64,000 bases of DNA from Streptomyces smyrnaeus (GTDB lineage: Bacteria > Actinomycetota > Actinomycetes > Streptomycetales > Streptomycetaceae), in assembly GCF_017676345.1 (NCBI RefSeq), contig NZ_JAFFZM010000016.1:124001-188000 (forward strand), written 5' to 3'. The position numbers and the translations under genes were made by a program. Shown piece after piece: positions 17,986 through 26,216 of the stretch. The notes under the pieces were generated by a model. That model was given only the letters and a program-made list of their open reading frames with translations. It did no database searches and was not told the DNA's origin. The stretch's first letter is position 1, and each line of letters begins with the position of its first letter.

Positions 17986-18716
17986 TTCCCCTCCTCGTCG
18001 GTTGCCGCTCCGCGCGGGGCGACGACGCCAGGGGCGCTCTCTCCCTTGGCCATCCGCAGCCCGGCGAGCGAAGCGTGACCGGCGCTGCCGGACGCTTCCA
18101 CCGCACCGGCCCGCTCGTCGGGGAAGCCCGCGAGCACCCGAGCGGTCTCCTTGAAGGTGCACAGCGGGGCGCCGCGGGTGGGGGCGACCTCGCGGCCGGC
18201 GCGCAGGTCGTCGACGAGGGCGCGGGCGCTGTCGGGAGTCTGGTTGTCGAAGAACTCCCAGTTGACCATCACGACCGGCGCGAAGTCGCAGGCCGCGTTG
18301 CACTCGACGTGTTCGAGAGTGACCTTGCCGTCCTCGGTGGTCTCCCCGTCGCCCACCCCCAGGTGTTCGCGCAGCGACGCGTAGATGGCGTCACCGCCCA
18401 TGACGGCGCACAGGGTGTTGGTGCAGACCCCGACCTGGTAGTCGCCGGACGCCTTGCGGCGGTACATGGAGTAGAACGTCGCGACGGCGTTGACCTCGGC
18501 CGTGGTCAGCTCCAGCAGCTCGGCGCAGAATCGTTGCCCCGTGCGGGTGACGTGCCCTTCCTCGGACTGCACCAGGTGCAGCATCGGCAGCAGCGCCGAG
18601 CGGCTGTCCGGATAGCGGGCGATGATCTCCCTGGCGTCCGCCTCCAGCCGCTCCCGTACCTCGGCGGGGTAGTCGGGCGCGGGCATCTCGGGAATGCCCA
18701 TCTCGACGCTTGTCAC
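17982..18716 (-). CDS. nuoE: NADH-quinone oxidoreductase subunit E, 2Fe-2S
   Basis: Thioredoxin-fold subunit with cluster N1a; ligands lie in CTNTLCAVMGG and ECNAACDFAPVV. It partners NuoF and NuoG in the NADH-oxidising head. GTG 18716 overlaps the nuoD stop as GTGA; a GGGAGG lies about 10 bases upstream, so an internal ATG (MGIPEMPAPD) a few codons on cannot be excluded. 244 residues, longer than the 165 of E. coli because of an Ala/Gly-rich C-terminal tail, as in other streptomycetes. Confidence 0.96.
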   Translation of the reverse strand: MTSVEMGIPEMPAPDYPAEVRERLEADAREIIARYPDSRSALLPMLHLVQSEEGHVTRTGQRFCAELLELTTAEVNAVATFYSMYRRKASGDYQVGVCTNTLCAVMGGDAIYASLREHLGVGDGETTEDGKVTLEHVECNAACDFAPVVMVNWEFFDNQTPDSARALVDDLRAGREVAPTRGAPLCTFKETARVLAGFPDERAGAVEASGSAGHASLAGLRMAKGESAPGVVAPRGAATDEEGK

Positions 18717-20041
18717 CGGTCGACGCCTCCCATCACGGGGTCGATGGACGCGACGGCGACGATGACGTCCGCGACCTGGCCGCCCTCGCACATCGCCGCC
18801 ATTGATTGCAGATTGGTGAAGGAGGGGTCGCGGAAGTGCACCCGGTAGGGGCGGGTGCCGCCGTCACTGACGACGTGCACACCCAGTTCGCCCTTGGGTG
18901 ACTCGACGGCCGCGTACGCCTCGCCCGGCGGGACCCGGAATCCCTCGGTCACCAGCTTGAAGTGGTGGATCAGCGCCTCCATGGAGGTGCCCATGATGTT
19001 CTTGATGTGGTCGAGGGAGTTGCCGAGCCCGTCGGGGCCGAGGGCGAGCTGCGCGGGCCAGGCGATCTTCTTGTCCTCGACCATGACCGGGCCCGGCTCC
19101 AGCCGGTCCACGCACTGCTCGATGATCCGCAGCGACTGGCGCATCTCCTCCAGCCGCACCAGGAAGCGCCCGTAGGAGTCGCAGGTGTCGACGGTGGGGA
19201 CGTCGAAGTCGTAGGTGTCGTAGCCGCAGTAGGGCTGTGCCTTGCGCAGGTCGTGCGGCAGCCCGGCCGAGCGCAGGATCGGACCGGTGGCGCCCAGCGC
19301 CATGCATCCGGCCAGGTCGAGGTAGCCGATGTCCTGCAGCCGGGCCTTGAAGACCGGGTTGCCGGTGGCGAGCGCGTCGTACTCCGGCAGGTTCTTGCGC
19401 ATCTTCTTGATGAACTCGCGCAGCGCGTCCACGGTCCCGGGCGGAATGTCCTGGGAGAGCCCGCCGGGGCGGATGTAGGCGTGGTTCATCCGCAGCCCGG
19501 TGATCAGCTCGAACAGGTCCAGGACCAGTTCGCGGTCGCGGAAGCCGAAGATCATGACCGTGGTGGCGCCGAGCTCCATACCTCCGGTGGCGATGGCCAC
19601 CAGGTGCGAGGAGAGCCGGTTGAGCTCCATCAGCAGGACACGGATGACGTTGGCGCGGTCGGGCACCTCGTCCTCGATGCCCAGCAGCCGCTCCACGCCC
19701 AGGCAGTACGCCGTCTCGTTGAAGAACGGCGTCAGATAGTCCATGCGCGTGACGAACGTGGTGCCCTGGGTCCAGGTCCGGTACTCGAGGTTCTTCTCGA
19801 TGCCGGTGTGCAGGTAGCCGATGCCGCAGCGGGCCTCGGTGACCGTCTCGCCGTCGATCTCCAGGATCAGCCGGAGCACCCCGTGCGTGGAGGGGTGCTG
19901 GGGGCCCATGTTGACGATGATCCGCTCGTCGTCGCTCTTGGCGGCGTGCGCGGCCAGCTCGTCCCAGTCCCCTCCGGTGACGTCGTAGACGGTGCCTTCG
20001 GTGGTCTCCCGAATGCCTGCGGGTGCGTGGGTTGTGGACAT
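18713..20041 (-). CDS. nuoD: NADH-quinone oxidoreductase subunit D
   Basis: 49-kDa-type subunit that builds the menaquinone site with NuoB. Signature NMGPQHPSTHGVLRL with the quinone-site histidine is at about residues 44-58, and the C-terminal DPVMGGVDR matches the conserved end. 442 residues. The start ATG shares one base with the nuoC TGA (TGATG), giving tight coupling. NuoC and NuoD are separate polypeptides here, not fused as in E. coli. Confidence 0.97.
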   Translation of the reverse strand: MSTTHAPAGIRETTEGTVYDVTGGDWDELAAHAAKSDDERIIVNMGPQHPSTHGVLRLILEIDGETVTEARCGIGYLHTGIEKNLEYRTWTQGTTFVTRMDYLTPFFNETAYCLGVERLLGIEDEVPDRANVIRVLLMELNRLSSHLVAIATGGMELGATTVMIFGFRDRELVLDLFELITGLRMNHAYIRPGGLSQDIPPGTVDALREFIKKMRKNLPEYDALATGNPVFKARLQDIGYLDLAGCMALGATGPILRSAGLPHDLRKAQPYCGYDTYDFDVPTVDTCDSYGRFLVRLEEMRQSLRIIEQCVDRLEPGPVMVEDKKIAWPAQLALGPDGLGNSLDHIKNIMGTSMEALIHHFKLVTEGFRVPPGEAYAAVESPKGELGVHVVSDGGTRPYRVHFRDPSFTNLQSMAAMCEGGQVADVIVAVASIDPVMGGVDR

Positions 20042-20808
20042 CAGGTGTACGACCTCCGCTGGTCAGGAGCGGGAATCTGGGCGCCCTTGTACTCGACGGG
20101 AATACCGCCGAGCGGATAGTCCTTGCGCTGCGGAAAGCCCTGCCAGTCGTCCGGCATTATGATCCGCGTCAAGGCGGGGTGACCGTCGAAGATCAGCCCG
20201 AAGAAGTCGTACGTCTCGCGCTCGTGCCAGTCGTTCGTCGGATAGATGTCGACGATCGAGGGCACGTGCGGGTCCGCGTCGGGCGCGCTGACCTCCATGC
20301 GGATCAGCCGGTTGTGGGTGATCGAGCGCAGGTGGTAGACGGCGTGCAGCTCGCGGCCCTGGTCACCCGGGTAGTGGACACCGCTGACCCCGGTGCACAG
20401 CTCGAAGCGCAGCGCGGGGTCGTCGCGCAGGATGCGGGCGGTGCGGGGCAGGTGCTCGCGGGCGATGTGGAAGGTCAGCTCGCCCCGGTCCACCACCGTC
20501 CGCTCGATGACCTGCTCGGGGTCCAGCCCCTGCTCCTCCAGGGCGCCTTCCAGCTCGTCGGCGACCTCGTCGAACCATCCCCCGTACGGCCGGGGCGTGG
20601 CGCCGGGCAGCCGTACGGTGCGCACCAGCCCGCCGTAGCCGGAGGTGTCACCGCCGTTGCGGGCGCCGAACATGCCGCGGCGGACGTCGATGACCTCGCC
20701 CGGGTCCCCCTGCGGTACGGGCAGGGACTCCTCACCCCGCTGGGTGGGGTCGTTCTCGTTGGGGCCCTTGGGGCGGTCGGGCTCCTTGGGAGGGTTTCCG
20801 TTGTTCAT
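20041..20808 (-). CDS. nuoC: NADH-quinone oxidoreductase subunit C
   Basis: 30-kDa-type hydrophilic subunit connecting NuoB and NuoD. Conserved ERETYDFFGLIFDGHPALTR and DDWQGFPQRKDYPLGG are near the C-terminus, as in the family. 255 residues; the first 45 or so are polar and Pro/Asn-rich and lie before the conserved fold. ATG 20808 overlaps the nuoB stop as ATGA. Confidence 0.96.
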   Translation of the reverse strand: MNNGNPPKEPDRPKGPNENDPTQRGEESLPVPQGDPGEVIDVRRGMFGARNGGDTSGYGGLVRTVRLPGATPRPYGGWFDEVADELEGALEEQGLDPEQVIERTVVDRGELTFHIAREHLPRTARILRDDPALRFELCTGVSGVHYPGDQGRELHAVYHLRSITHNRLIRMEVSAPDADPHVPSIVDIYPTNDWHERETYDFFGLIFDGHPALTRIIMPDDWQGFPQRKDYPLGGIPVEYKGAQIPAPDQRRSYT

Positions 20809-21359
20809 CGAAGCAGCCCCTTCATCTCGATCGTCGGTACGGCCTTCAGGGCCGCCTCCTCCGCCTCGCGGGCCGCTTCCTTCTGGTTGACGCCGAGCTT
20901 TGAATTCAGAATCTTCTCGTGCAGCTTGAGAATGGAATCGAGCAACATTTCAGGACGCGGGGGGCAGCCGGGCAGATAGATGTCGACGGGAACGATGTGG
21001 TCGACGCCCTGGACGATGGCGTAGTTGTTGAACATGCCGCCGGACGAGGCGCACACGCCCATGGAGATGACCCATTTGGGGTTCGGCATCTGGTCGTACA
21101 CCTGCCGCAGCACCGGCGCCATCTTCTGGCTGACCCGGCCCGCCACGATCATCAGGTCGGCCTGGCGCGGCGAGCCGCGGAAGACCTCCATGCCGAACCG
21201 GGCGAGGTCGTATCGGCCGGCGCCGGTGGTCATCATCTCGATGGCGCAGCAGGCGAGCCCGAACGTCGCCGGGAACATGGATGATTTACGTGCCGCACCG
21301 GCCATCTTTTCGACCGTGGTGAGCAGAAACCCGCTCGGCAGCTTCTCTTCAAGTCCCAT
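20805..21359 (-). CDS. nuoB: NADH-quinone oxidoreductase subunit B, cluster N2
   Basis: Carries the terminal 4Fe-4S cluster N2 that reduces menaquinone. Ligand cysteines are visible in FGLACCAIEMM, MGVCASSGG and YLPGCPPRPE. 184 residues, standard length. ATG 21359 lies 11 bases after the nuoA stop. Its third base-pair usage and GC content match the rest of the operon. Confidence 0.98.
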   Translation of the reverse strand: MGLEEKLPSGFLLTTVEKMAGAARKSSMFPATFGLACCAIEMMTTGAGRYDLARFGMEVFRGSPRQADLMIVAGRVSQKMAPVLRQVYDQMPNPKWVISMGVCASSGGMFNNYAIVQGVDHIVPVDIYLPGCPPRPEMLLDSILKLHEKILNSKLGVNQKEAAREAEEAALKAVPTIEMKGLLR

Positions 21360-21370
21360 TGCTTATGCCC

Positions 21371-21730
21371 CTAGTCCCATTCCAGGCCGCCGCGCCGCCA
21401 GTCGTAGGCGTACGCGATACCGATGAGGGCGACGAAGACCAGCATTTCGACGAGCCCGAACATCCCGAGTGAGTCGAAATGGACGGCCCACGGGTAGAGG
21501 AAGACGATTTCGATGTCGAAGATGATGAAGAGCATCGCCGTCAGGTAGTACTTCACCGGGAAGCGGCCGCCTCCGGCCGGCTGCGGCGTCGGCTCGATGC
21601 CGCACTCGTACGCCTCCAGCTTTGCCCGGTTGTAGCGCTTGGGGCCGACGATCGAGGCCACGACCACGGAGAAGACCGTGAACGCGGCCGCGATCGCTCC
21701 CAGTACGAGGATTGGTGTGTAGACGTTCAC
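21371..21730 (-). CDS. nuoA: NADH-quinone oxidoreductase subunit A
   Basis: First gene of the operon; three-helix membrane subunit at the hinge of the two arms. Conserved EAYECGIEPTP (quinone-loop Cys) and FIIFDIEIVFLYPWAV are present. 119 residues. GTG 21730 has AGGAGACGGGAGC upstream. The 5' region up to 21960 carries a Rex/Crp-like palindrome and a TAAGAT -10-like box, so regulation of the whole operon probably acts here. Confidence 0.97.
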   Translation of the reverse strand: MNVYTPILVLGAIAAAFTVFSVVVASIVGPKRYNRAKLEAYECGIEPTPQPAGGGRFPVKYYLTAMLFIIFDIEIVFLYPWAVHFDSLGMFGLVEMLVFVALIGIAYAYDWRRGGLEWD

Positions 21731-21812
21731 CGCTCCCGTCTCCTTCCAGGCGTCGACTCTGACTGCCGGCAGACCGCTGGGCCGCTGTGCACCCCCACGA
21801 AGATCGCTCCTA

Positions 21813-21828
21813 TGTGAGGCAGTTCACA
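21813..21828. promoter_or_regulatory. Rex/Crp-like operator before nuoA
   Basis: TGTGAGGCAGTTCACA. The arms TGTGA and TCACA are perfect inverted repeats with a 6-base centre. On the minus strand it extends to TTGTGAA-N4-CTCACAT, matching 12 of 14 defined positions of the general Rex consensus. It lies 83 bases before the nuoA start and, if the TAAGAT box is the -10, just downstream of the transcription start, a repressor position. Rex control of nuo is known in S. coelicolor; Crp cannot be excluded from sequence. Confidence 0.6.
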
Positions 21829-22101
21829 AGCCCTGTTCGCAGGCATCTTAAGCCCGCCCCTCTGTGATCTGCGACACGGGGGGCACCAACTGGTTTGTGA
21901 TCTCCACCACCTGACGGCCAATCATCCGATCCGATGAGCGGAAATCTTCACACGCAAAGCCCCGAGATGATCACCAGAAGTGACATCCAGGCGTGCTCAC
22001 ACCCGTCGGAGGCGGGTCGCTGTACCAAGCATGTGACTGCACAGGCAAATTCGCGCTGGACGGTTTCACCTGCTATGCGCGAACCACTGGCGATCGTGCA
22101 C

Positions 22102-22119
22102 TTGTGAAGCCCGGCACAA
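22102..22119. promoter_or_regulatory. Second Rex/Crp-like palindrome
   Basis: TTGTGAAGCCCGGCACAA: perfect TTGTG-N8-CACAA, agreeing with Rex, and also GTG-N6-GGCAC, agreeing with the streptomycete Crp consensus. It lies 372 bases before nuoA and 383 bases before the NlpC start, so its target is unclear. Confidence 0.45.
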
Positions 22120-22447
22120 GCTCCGAGACCCCCGCGCGACCCCGCCGAGTCCGACCCGTGACCGAGCAGGATGGGCGATAGGGGGTCAACGTCCGCTTTG
22201 CACGAAGAGTTGAGTTCGCGAGCCGAGGGAAAGTGTGAGCTGCGCCACCCGCATTCCCGGCAGCCGCTGCCTTCTTTGCGCTCCCCTTTTCTCCGTGGTA
22301 TGCGCAGCAGGGATTCCGGCAATGCGGACAACTACGTGGTCACGGCCCCGTAGTTGGGCAATGATCACGTCGCGGAAGGAGCCGTGAGGGGCGCACACAG
22401 GGCTCAAGTGGCCGTGTACGCGGCGACTGTGGCGCATCGCACGATTG

Positions 22448-22477
22448 TTGAGTCAAGCGATTGGAGCCTGCTAGGCA
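22448..22477 (+). promoter_or_regulatory. Promoter of NlpC/P60 gene, probably leaderless
   Basis: TTGAGT (22448-22453), 18-base spacer, TAGGCA (22472-22477). The expected transcription start falls at 22484-22485, the A of the ATG start, and no ribosome site precedes that ATG. Confidence 0.45.
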
Positions 22478-22484
22478 TTCCCTC

Positions 22485-23288
22485 ATGTCCCCGAAAGCTC
22501 AGATACCCAGCCACCGAAAGCCCCGCTCCAGCAAGATGAATACGGCGCTGCGTGCGGGTATGACGGGCGGCGTCATGGGCACCATCGCCTTCACCGCGGC
22601 GGCGGCACCGGCCCAGGCGGCCGACAAGAACGCACCGGCCGATACGGTGGAGCTGCCGGCCCTCTCCACGGCCGACTCCAGCACCCTCGCGGCCGAGTCC
22701 CTGCACCACACCGCTGAGCAGTACAGCCTCCAGCAGGCCCAGCAGGACGCCGCCGCCGAGGCCAAGAAGGAGGCCAAGGAGGCCAAGGAGAAGGCCGAGG
22801 CCGAGGCGAAGCGCAAGGCCGAGGCCAAGCGCAAGGCGGAGGCGGCCCGCAAGGCCGCCCAGCAGACCAAGGAGCGCGCCTCCCGCACCGCCGACCGCGC
22901 CTCCCTCCCCAGCACGGCCTCCGCGCCGCAGGGCGGCAACGTCGCCACCCTCCTCAACTTCCTGCGGGCCCAGGTCGGCAAGTCCTACGTCATGGGCGCC
23001 ACCGGCCCCTCCGCGTACGACTGCTCGGGCCTGACGCAGGCCGCCTTCAAGCAGGTCGGCGTCAACCTGCCGCGCACCTCGCAGCCTCAGTCCACCACCG
23101 GCACCCCCGTCTCCCTGGACAACCTCCAGCCGGGCGACATCCTCTACTGGGGCAGCGCGGGCAGCGCCTACCACGTGGCCGTCTACGTGGGCGGCGGCAA
23201 GTTCATCGGCGCCCAGAACTCCTCCACCGGTGTCGTGGAGCGCCCGATGAGCTACGACCAGCCCACCGGCGCGGTACGAGTCCTCTGA
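22485..23288 (+). CDS. Secreted NlpC/P60 peptidoglycan hydrolase with coiled-coil
   Basis: Cell-wall endopeptidase that should cut peptide stems outside the cell. N-terminal signal peptide (basic SHRKPRSSK, hydrophobic GGVMGTIAFTAAAAPAQA), then a Lys/Glu/Ala heptad region at about residues 85-140 that looks like a coiled coil, then the NlpC/P60 domain with catalytic Cys in AYDCSGLTQAAFKQ and His in YHVAVYVGGGKFIGA. 267 residues. ATG 22485 is chosen because the predicted promoter puts transcript 5' end there; ATG 22536 would leave the signal peptide intact and is possible. Divergent from nuoA and convergent with the HAF protein. Confidence 0.9.
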   Translation: MSPKAQIPSHRKPRSSKMNTALRAGMTGGVMGTIAFTAAAAPAQAADKNAPADTVELPALSTADSSTLAAESLHHTAEQYSLQQAQQDAAAEAKKEAKEAKEKAEAEAKRKAEAKRKAEAARKAAQQTKERASRTADRASLPSTASAPQGGNVATLLNFLRAQVGKSYVMGATGPSAYDCSGLTQAAFKQVGVNLPRTSQPQSTTGTPVSLDNLQPGDILYWGSAGSAYHVAVYVGGGKFIGAQNSSTGVVERPMSYDQPTGAVRVL

Positions 23289-23358
23289 GCACCGGACACC
23301 GCGCCACGCCGCGCCGACAGCGCCGTCAGCCCTGACAGCGCCGGCAGCCTGACATGTG

Positions 23359-23387
23359 AGGGGCCCCGCCACAGCGGCGGGGCCCCT
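23359..23387. terminator. Bidirectional hairpin between NlpC/P60 and HAF genes
   Basis: AGGGGCCCCGCC (23359-23370) and GGCGGGGCCCCT (23376-23387), perfect 12-bp stem with loop ACAGC, further extended by imperfect CATGTG repeats outside. It sits between two convergent genes. Confidence 0.75.
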
Positions 23388-23435
23388 CGCATGTGACCGG
23401 GCGCTGCCGGGCCTTTGCCCGGCGCCGCGGGAGCT

Positions 23436-24659
23436 TCAGCGCCTGCGCCACAGGAAGGCGTACACGTCGCCCCGCTCGCTGGTGGCGGTGCCGGAGACTT
23501 CCCCGCGGTCGGTCACGAAGGCCGCGCGGCTGGAGACATGGCCCTCCGGGGTGCCGAGCACATGCATCCGGCCGTCGCGCCACAGCACGGCGTGCGGGAC
23601 TCCGCGGGCCGTCACGCTCCACCCGGCGACGTCCCCCCGCTCGTTGAGGACGACCGCCCGGTTGTCGCCGCCCGATCCGCCGCCCAGCTCCCGCGGGCGC
23701 CCGTGGGACCACAGCACCGCACGCAACTTGTCGGCCTGCGGGTCGTACACCGTCCCCACGGTGTCGCCACGCTCGTTGACGGAGTCCTGCCGCCGGGAGA
23801 GCGCGGGGTAACCGGTGCCGGGCAGCGGCGGGAGCGGGGTGACCTTCCCCCGCCACGCCAGGTACGGGCGGTGGCCCGAGGGGTCGGACGGGTCGCTCAC
23901 CTCGGCCGCCACCAGGCCCCGCTCGGTGAACCCGGCAGGCAGGACCACCGCCTCCTCCCCCGTGCCGGGCGGGGTGGGCACCCAGCTGCTCGCGCCGTCC
24001 CGCCACACGAAGGTCCGCTCGGGGTGCGGCTGCGGTGCCGGGGTGAGCCGCGGGTAGGTGTTCGCCAGGACCTGGCCGCGGTCGTTGAGCTGGTATCCCT
24101 GAGTGGGCGCCGCGGCCTCGTCCGGGCCGGGTGGAGTGAGCGTCCGCAGCCGCTCGCCGTCCCACAGCAGATCGCGCTGGTGCGGTCGCCGGTCGATGAG
24201 GACCTGTCCGCGCTCGTTGAGGTCCTGCACGCCGACGATCCCCGTCGCCCCGAGCGCCCGCGGCCTGCCGTCCGCGCTCCAGAGCACGGCACGTCGGCTG
24301 CCGTCCGCCAGCTTGTCGTAGCCGGCGACCTGGCCCCGGTCGTTGATCGCCTGGAACTGCGGCTCGCTGCCGTCCGGAAGGGTCGGCGGGGCCGTCAGCC
24401 GCTCACCGTCCCACAGGAAGGAGCGCCACTCCGCGTCGGGAGTGACGCCCCAGCCGATGACCTGACCCCTGTTGTTGGTCCCGGTGACGACGTGCATGGA
24501 TCCGACGGAGCCGGTCATCCGCTGCGCCGTCCACCGCGGGACGGATTCCGCTGCCGCCGCCGTCGCCGGTAACGCGGTGGCCATGAGTGCCGCCGAGACG
24601 GCCGCCAGCACCGCCCGTCGCGCTCCTGGTCTGCCGCCCCGTCCCGTGTCGCCTGTCAT
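23436..24659 (-). CDS. Secreted HAF-repeat (beta-propeller-like) protein
   Basis: 407 residues with an N-terminal signal peptide (RRAVLAAVSAALMATALPATAAAA) and about eight degenerate repeats of the type xxNxRGQVxGxx: TNNRGQVIGWG, INDRGQVAGYD, LNERGQVLIDR, LNDRGQVLANT, TERGLVAAEVS, VNERGDTVGTV, LNERGDVAGWS, TDRGEVSGTA, alternating with LWxxGR/L strands. This is the HAF extracellular repeat family, function unknown, probably a beta-propeller. ATG 24659 follows GGGAGGGGCG; an upstream in-frame start at 24701 lacks a site. Monocistronic. Confidence 0.85.
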   Translation of the reverse strand: MTGDTGRGGRPGARRAVLAAVSAALMATALPATAAAAESVPRWTAQRMTGSVGSMHVVTGTNNRGQVIGWGVTPDAEWRSFLWDGERLTAPPTLPDGSEPQFQAINDRGQVAGYDKLADGSRRAVLWSADGRPRALGATGIVGVQDLNERGQVLIDRRPHQRDLLWDGERLRTLTPPGPDEAAAPTQGYQLNDRGQVLANTYPRLTPAPQPHPERTFVWRDGASSWVPTPPGTGEEAVVLPAGFTERGLVAAEVSDPSDPSGHRPYLAWRGKVTPLPPLPGTGYPALSRRQDSVNERGDTVGTVYDPQADKLRAVLWSHGRPRELGGGSGGDNRAVVLNERGDVAGWSVTARGVPHAVLWRDGRMHVLGTPEGHVSSRAAFVTDRGEVSGTATSERGDVYAFLWRRR

Positions 24660-24775
24660 CGCCCCTCCCTCGCTCGGCCCTGCCCGGGCGCCTTCGGCCA
24701 ACGGCCCTGAGGCGCCGGGCCATCGGCTGAAGCGTCTCGCCGTCGCGGCGGAAAGGGAACACCGGCGATGAGCCG

Positions 24776-26110
24776 TCAGGCGCGGGGCGTGACCTTGGCC
24801 AGGCCGTTGATGATGCGGTCCATGGCGTCGCCACCGGTGGGGTCGGTGAGGTTGGCGAGCATCTTGAGGGTGAAGCGCATCAGCACGGGGTGGGAGAGGC
24901 CGCGTTCGGTGGCGAGCTTCATGACCTTCGGGTTGCCGATGAGCTTCACGAAGGCGCGGCCCATCGAGTAGTAGCCGCCGTAGGTGTCCTTGAGGACCTT
25001 CGGGTAGCGGCGCAGGGCGAGTTCGCGCTGGGCCGGAGTCGCACGCGCGTGCGCCTGGACGATGGTCTCGGCGGCGATGGCGCCGGACTCCATGGCGTAG
25101 GCGATGCCCTCCCCGTTGAACGGGTTCACCAGGCCGCCCGCGTCACCGACCAGCAGCAGGCCGCGCGTGTAGTGCGGCTGCCGGTTGAAGGCCATGGGCA
25201 GCGCGGCGCCGCGGATCGGGCCCGTCATGTTGTCCGGGGTGTAGCCCCACTCCTCGGGCATGGAGGCGCACCACGCCTTGAGGACCTCGCGCCAGTCGAG
25301 CTCCTTGAAGGAGGAAGAGGTGTTCAGGACGCCGAGGCCGACGTTGGAGGTGCCGTCGCCCATGCCGAAGATCCAGCCGTAGCCGGGCAGCAGCCGGTCC
25401 TCGGCACCGCGCCGGTCCCACAGCTCCAGCCAGGACTCCAGATAGTCGTCGTCGTGCCGGGGCGAGGTGAAGTACGTCCGTACGGCCACCCCCATCGGCC
25501 GGTCGTCGCGGCGGTGCAGGCCCATCTTCAACGACAGCCGGGTCGAGTTGCCGTCCGCGGCGACGACGATCGGCGCGTGGAAGGTGACGGGCGTCTTCTC
25601 CTCACCCAGCTTGGCGTGCACACCGGTGAGGTGGCCCGTCCGCTCGTCGACGATCGGTTCCGTGACGTTGCAGCGCTCGTGCAGCCGGGCGCCCGCCTTC
25701 TGCGCCTGGCGGGCGAGCTGCTCGTCGAAGTCGTCGCGCTTGCGGACGAGCCCGTAGTCCGGGTAGCTGGCCAGCTCCGGCCACGGCAGCTGGAGGCGGT
25801 GGCCGCCGCCGATGATGCGCAGGCCCTTGTTGCGCAGCCAGCCCGCCTCTTCGGAGATGTCGATGCCCATCGCCACCAGCTGCTTGGTGGCGCGCGGGGT
25901 GAGGCCGTCGCCGCACACCTTCTCGCGTGGGAACGCCGTCTTCTCCAGCAGCAGCACATCCAGGCCGCTGCGGGCCAGGTGGTACGCCGTCGTGGAGCCC
26001 GCAGGCCCGGCACCGACGACGATCACATCGGCGGTCCGCTCGGAAGCGGTCGCCTCCGGCTGGTGCTGCGCCTGGGGCTCGGAGTGCGCCTTCGGTTGGG
26101 GGTCGGCCAC
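24776..26110 (-). CDS. Geranylgeranyl-reductase family flavoprotein
   Basis: FAD-dependent reductase of isoprenoid chains. FAD motif VIVVGAGPAGSTTAYHLARSG at about residues 29-49, the family signature EKTAFPREKVCGDGLTPRA, and a second FAD segment LLVGDAGGLVNPFNGEGI. 444 residues; the first 27 are a Gln/Pro-rich non-conserved leader. In mycobacteria the related MenJ saturates one isoprene unit of menaquinone; streptomycetes make partly saturated MK-9, so a role in menaquinone side-chain reduction is likely and agrees with the neighbouring mqn/menG genes. Archaeal-type lipid reduction is less likely here. Confidence 0.88.
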   Translation of the reverse strand: MADPQPKAHSEPQAQHQPEATASERTADVIVVGAGPAGSTTAYHLARSGLDVLLLEKTAFPREKVCGDGLTPRATKQLVAMGIDISEEAGWLRNKGLRIIGGGHRLQLPWPELASYPDYGLVRKRDDFDEQLARQAQKAGARLHERCNVTEPIVDERTGHLTGVHAKLGEEKTPVTFHAPIVVAADGNSTRLSLKMGLHRRDDRPMGVAVRTYFTSPRHDDDYLESWLELWDRRGAEDRLLPGYGWIFGMGDGTSNVGLGVLNTSSSFKELDWREVLKAWCASMPEEWGYTPDNMTGPIRGAALPMAFNRQPHYTRGLLLVGDAGGLVNPFNGEGIAYAMESGAIAAETIVQAHARATPAQRELALRRYPKVLKDTYGGYYSMGRAFVKLIGNPKVMKLATERGLSHPVLMRFTLKMLANLTDPTGGDAMDRIINGLAKVTPRA

Positions 26111-26216
26111 GAGGACTCCCGCATGCTGGCTGATTGGGCTGACCGCGCCAGTCTATGCGGGCGTCGGACCGCCGCCTCGTTCCGGCCCCTCTCCCCTCCC
26201 GCCTCCCCGTCCGCCG

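Larger units (their letters stand above)
21731..22447. other. Long non-coding gap between nuoA and the NlpC/P60 gene
   Basis: About 720 bases with no convincing gene on either strand; short open frames lack coding bias and ribosome sites. It holds the TGTGA-type palindromes at 21813 and 22102, two weaker TGTGA half-sites at 21863 and 21896 (both followed by TCT), a TAAGAT box (minus strand, 21845-21850) and, at its right end, the NlpC promoter. I looked for the ydaO c-di-AMP riboswitch that precedes some streptomycete cell-wall hydrolase genes and did not find its conserved segments. Confidence 0.6.

Noticed and set aside
22171..22437. Short open frames on both strands in the nuoA-NlpC gap
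   Set aside because: No ribosome site, no recognisable domain and no coding bias.
21731..22484. ydaO c-di-AMP riboswitch before the NlpC/P60 gene
   Set aside because: Expected from some streptomycete cell-wall hydrolase genes, but the conserved riboswitch segments are not present in this gap.
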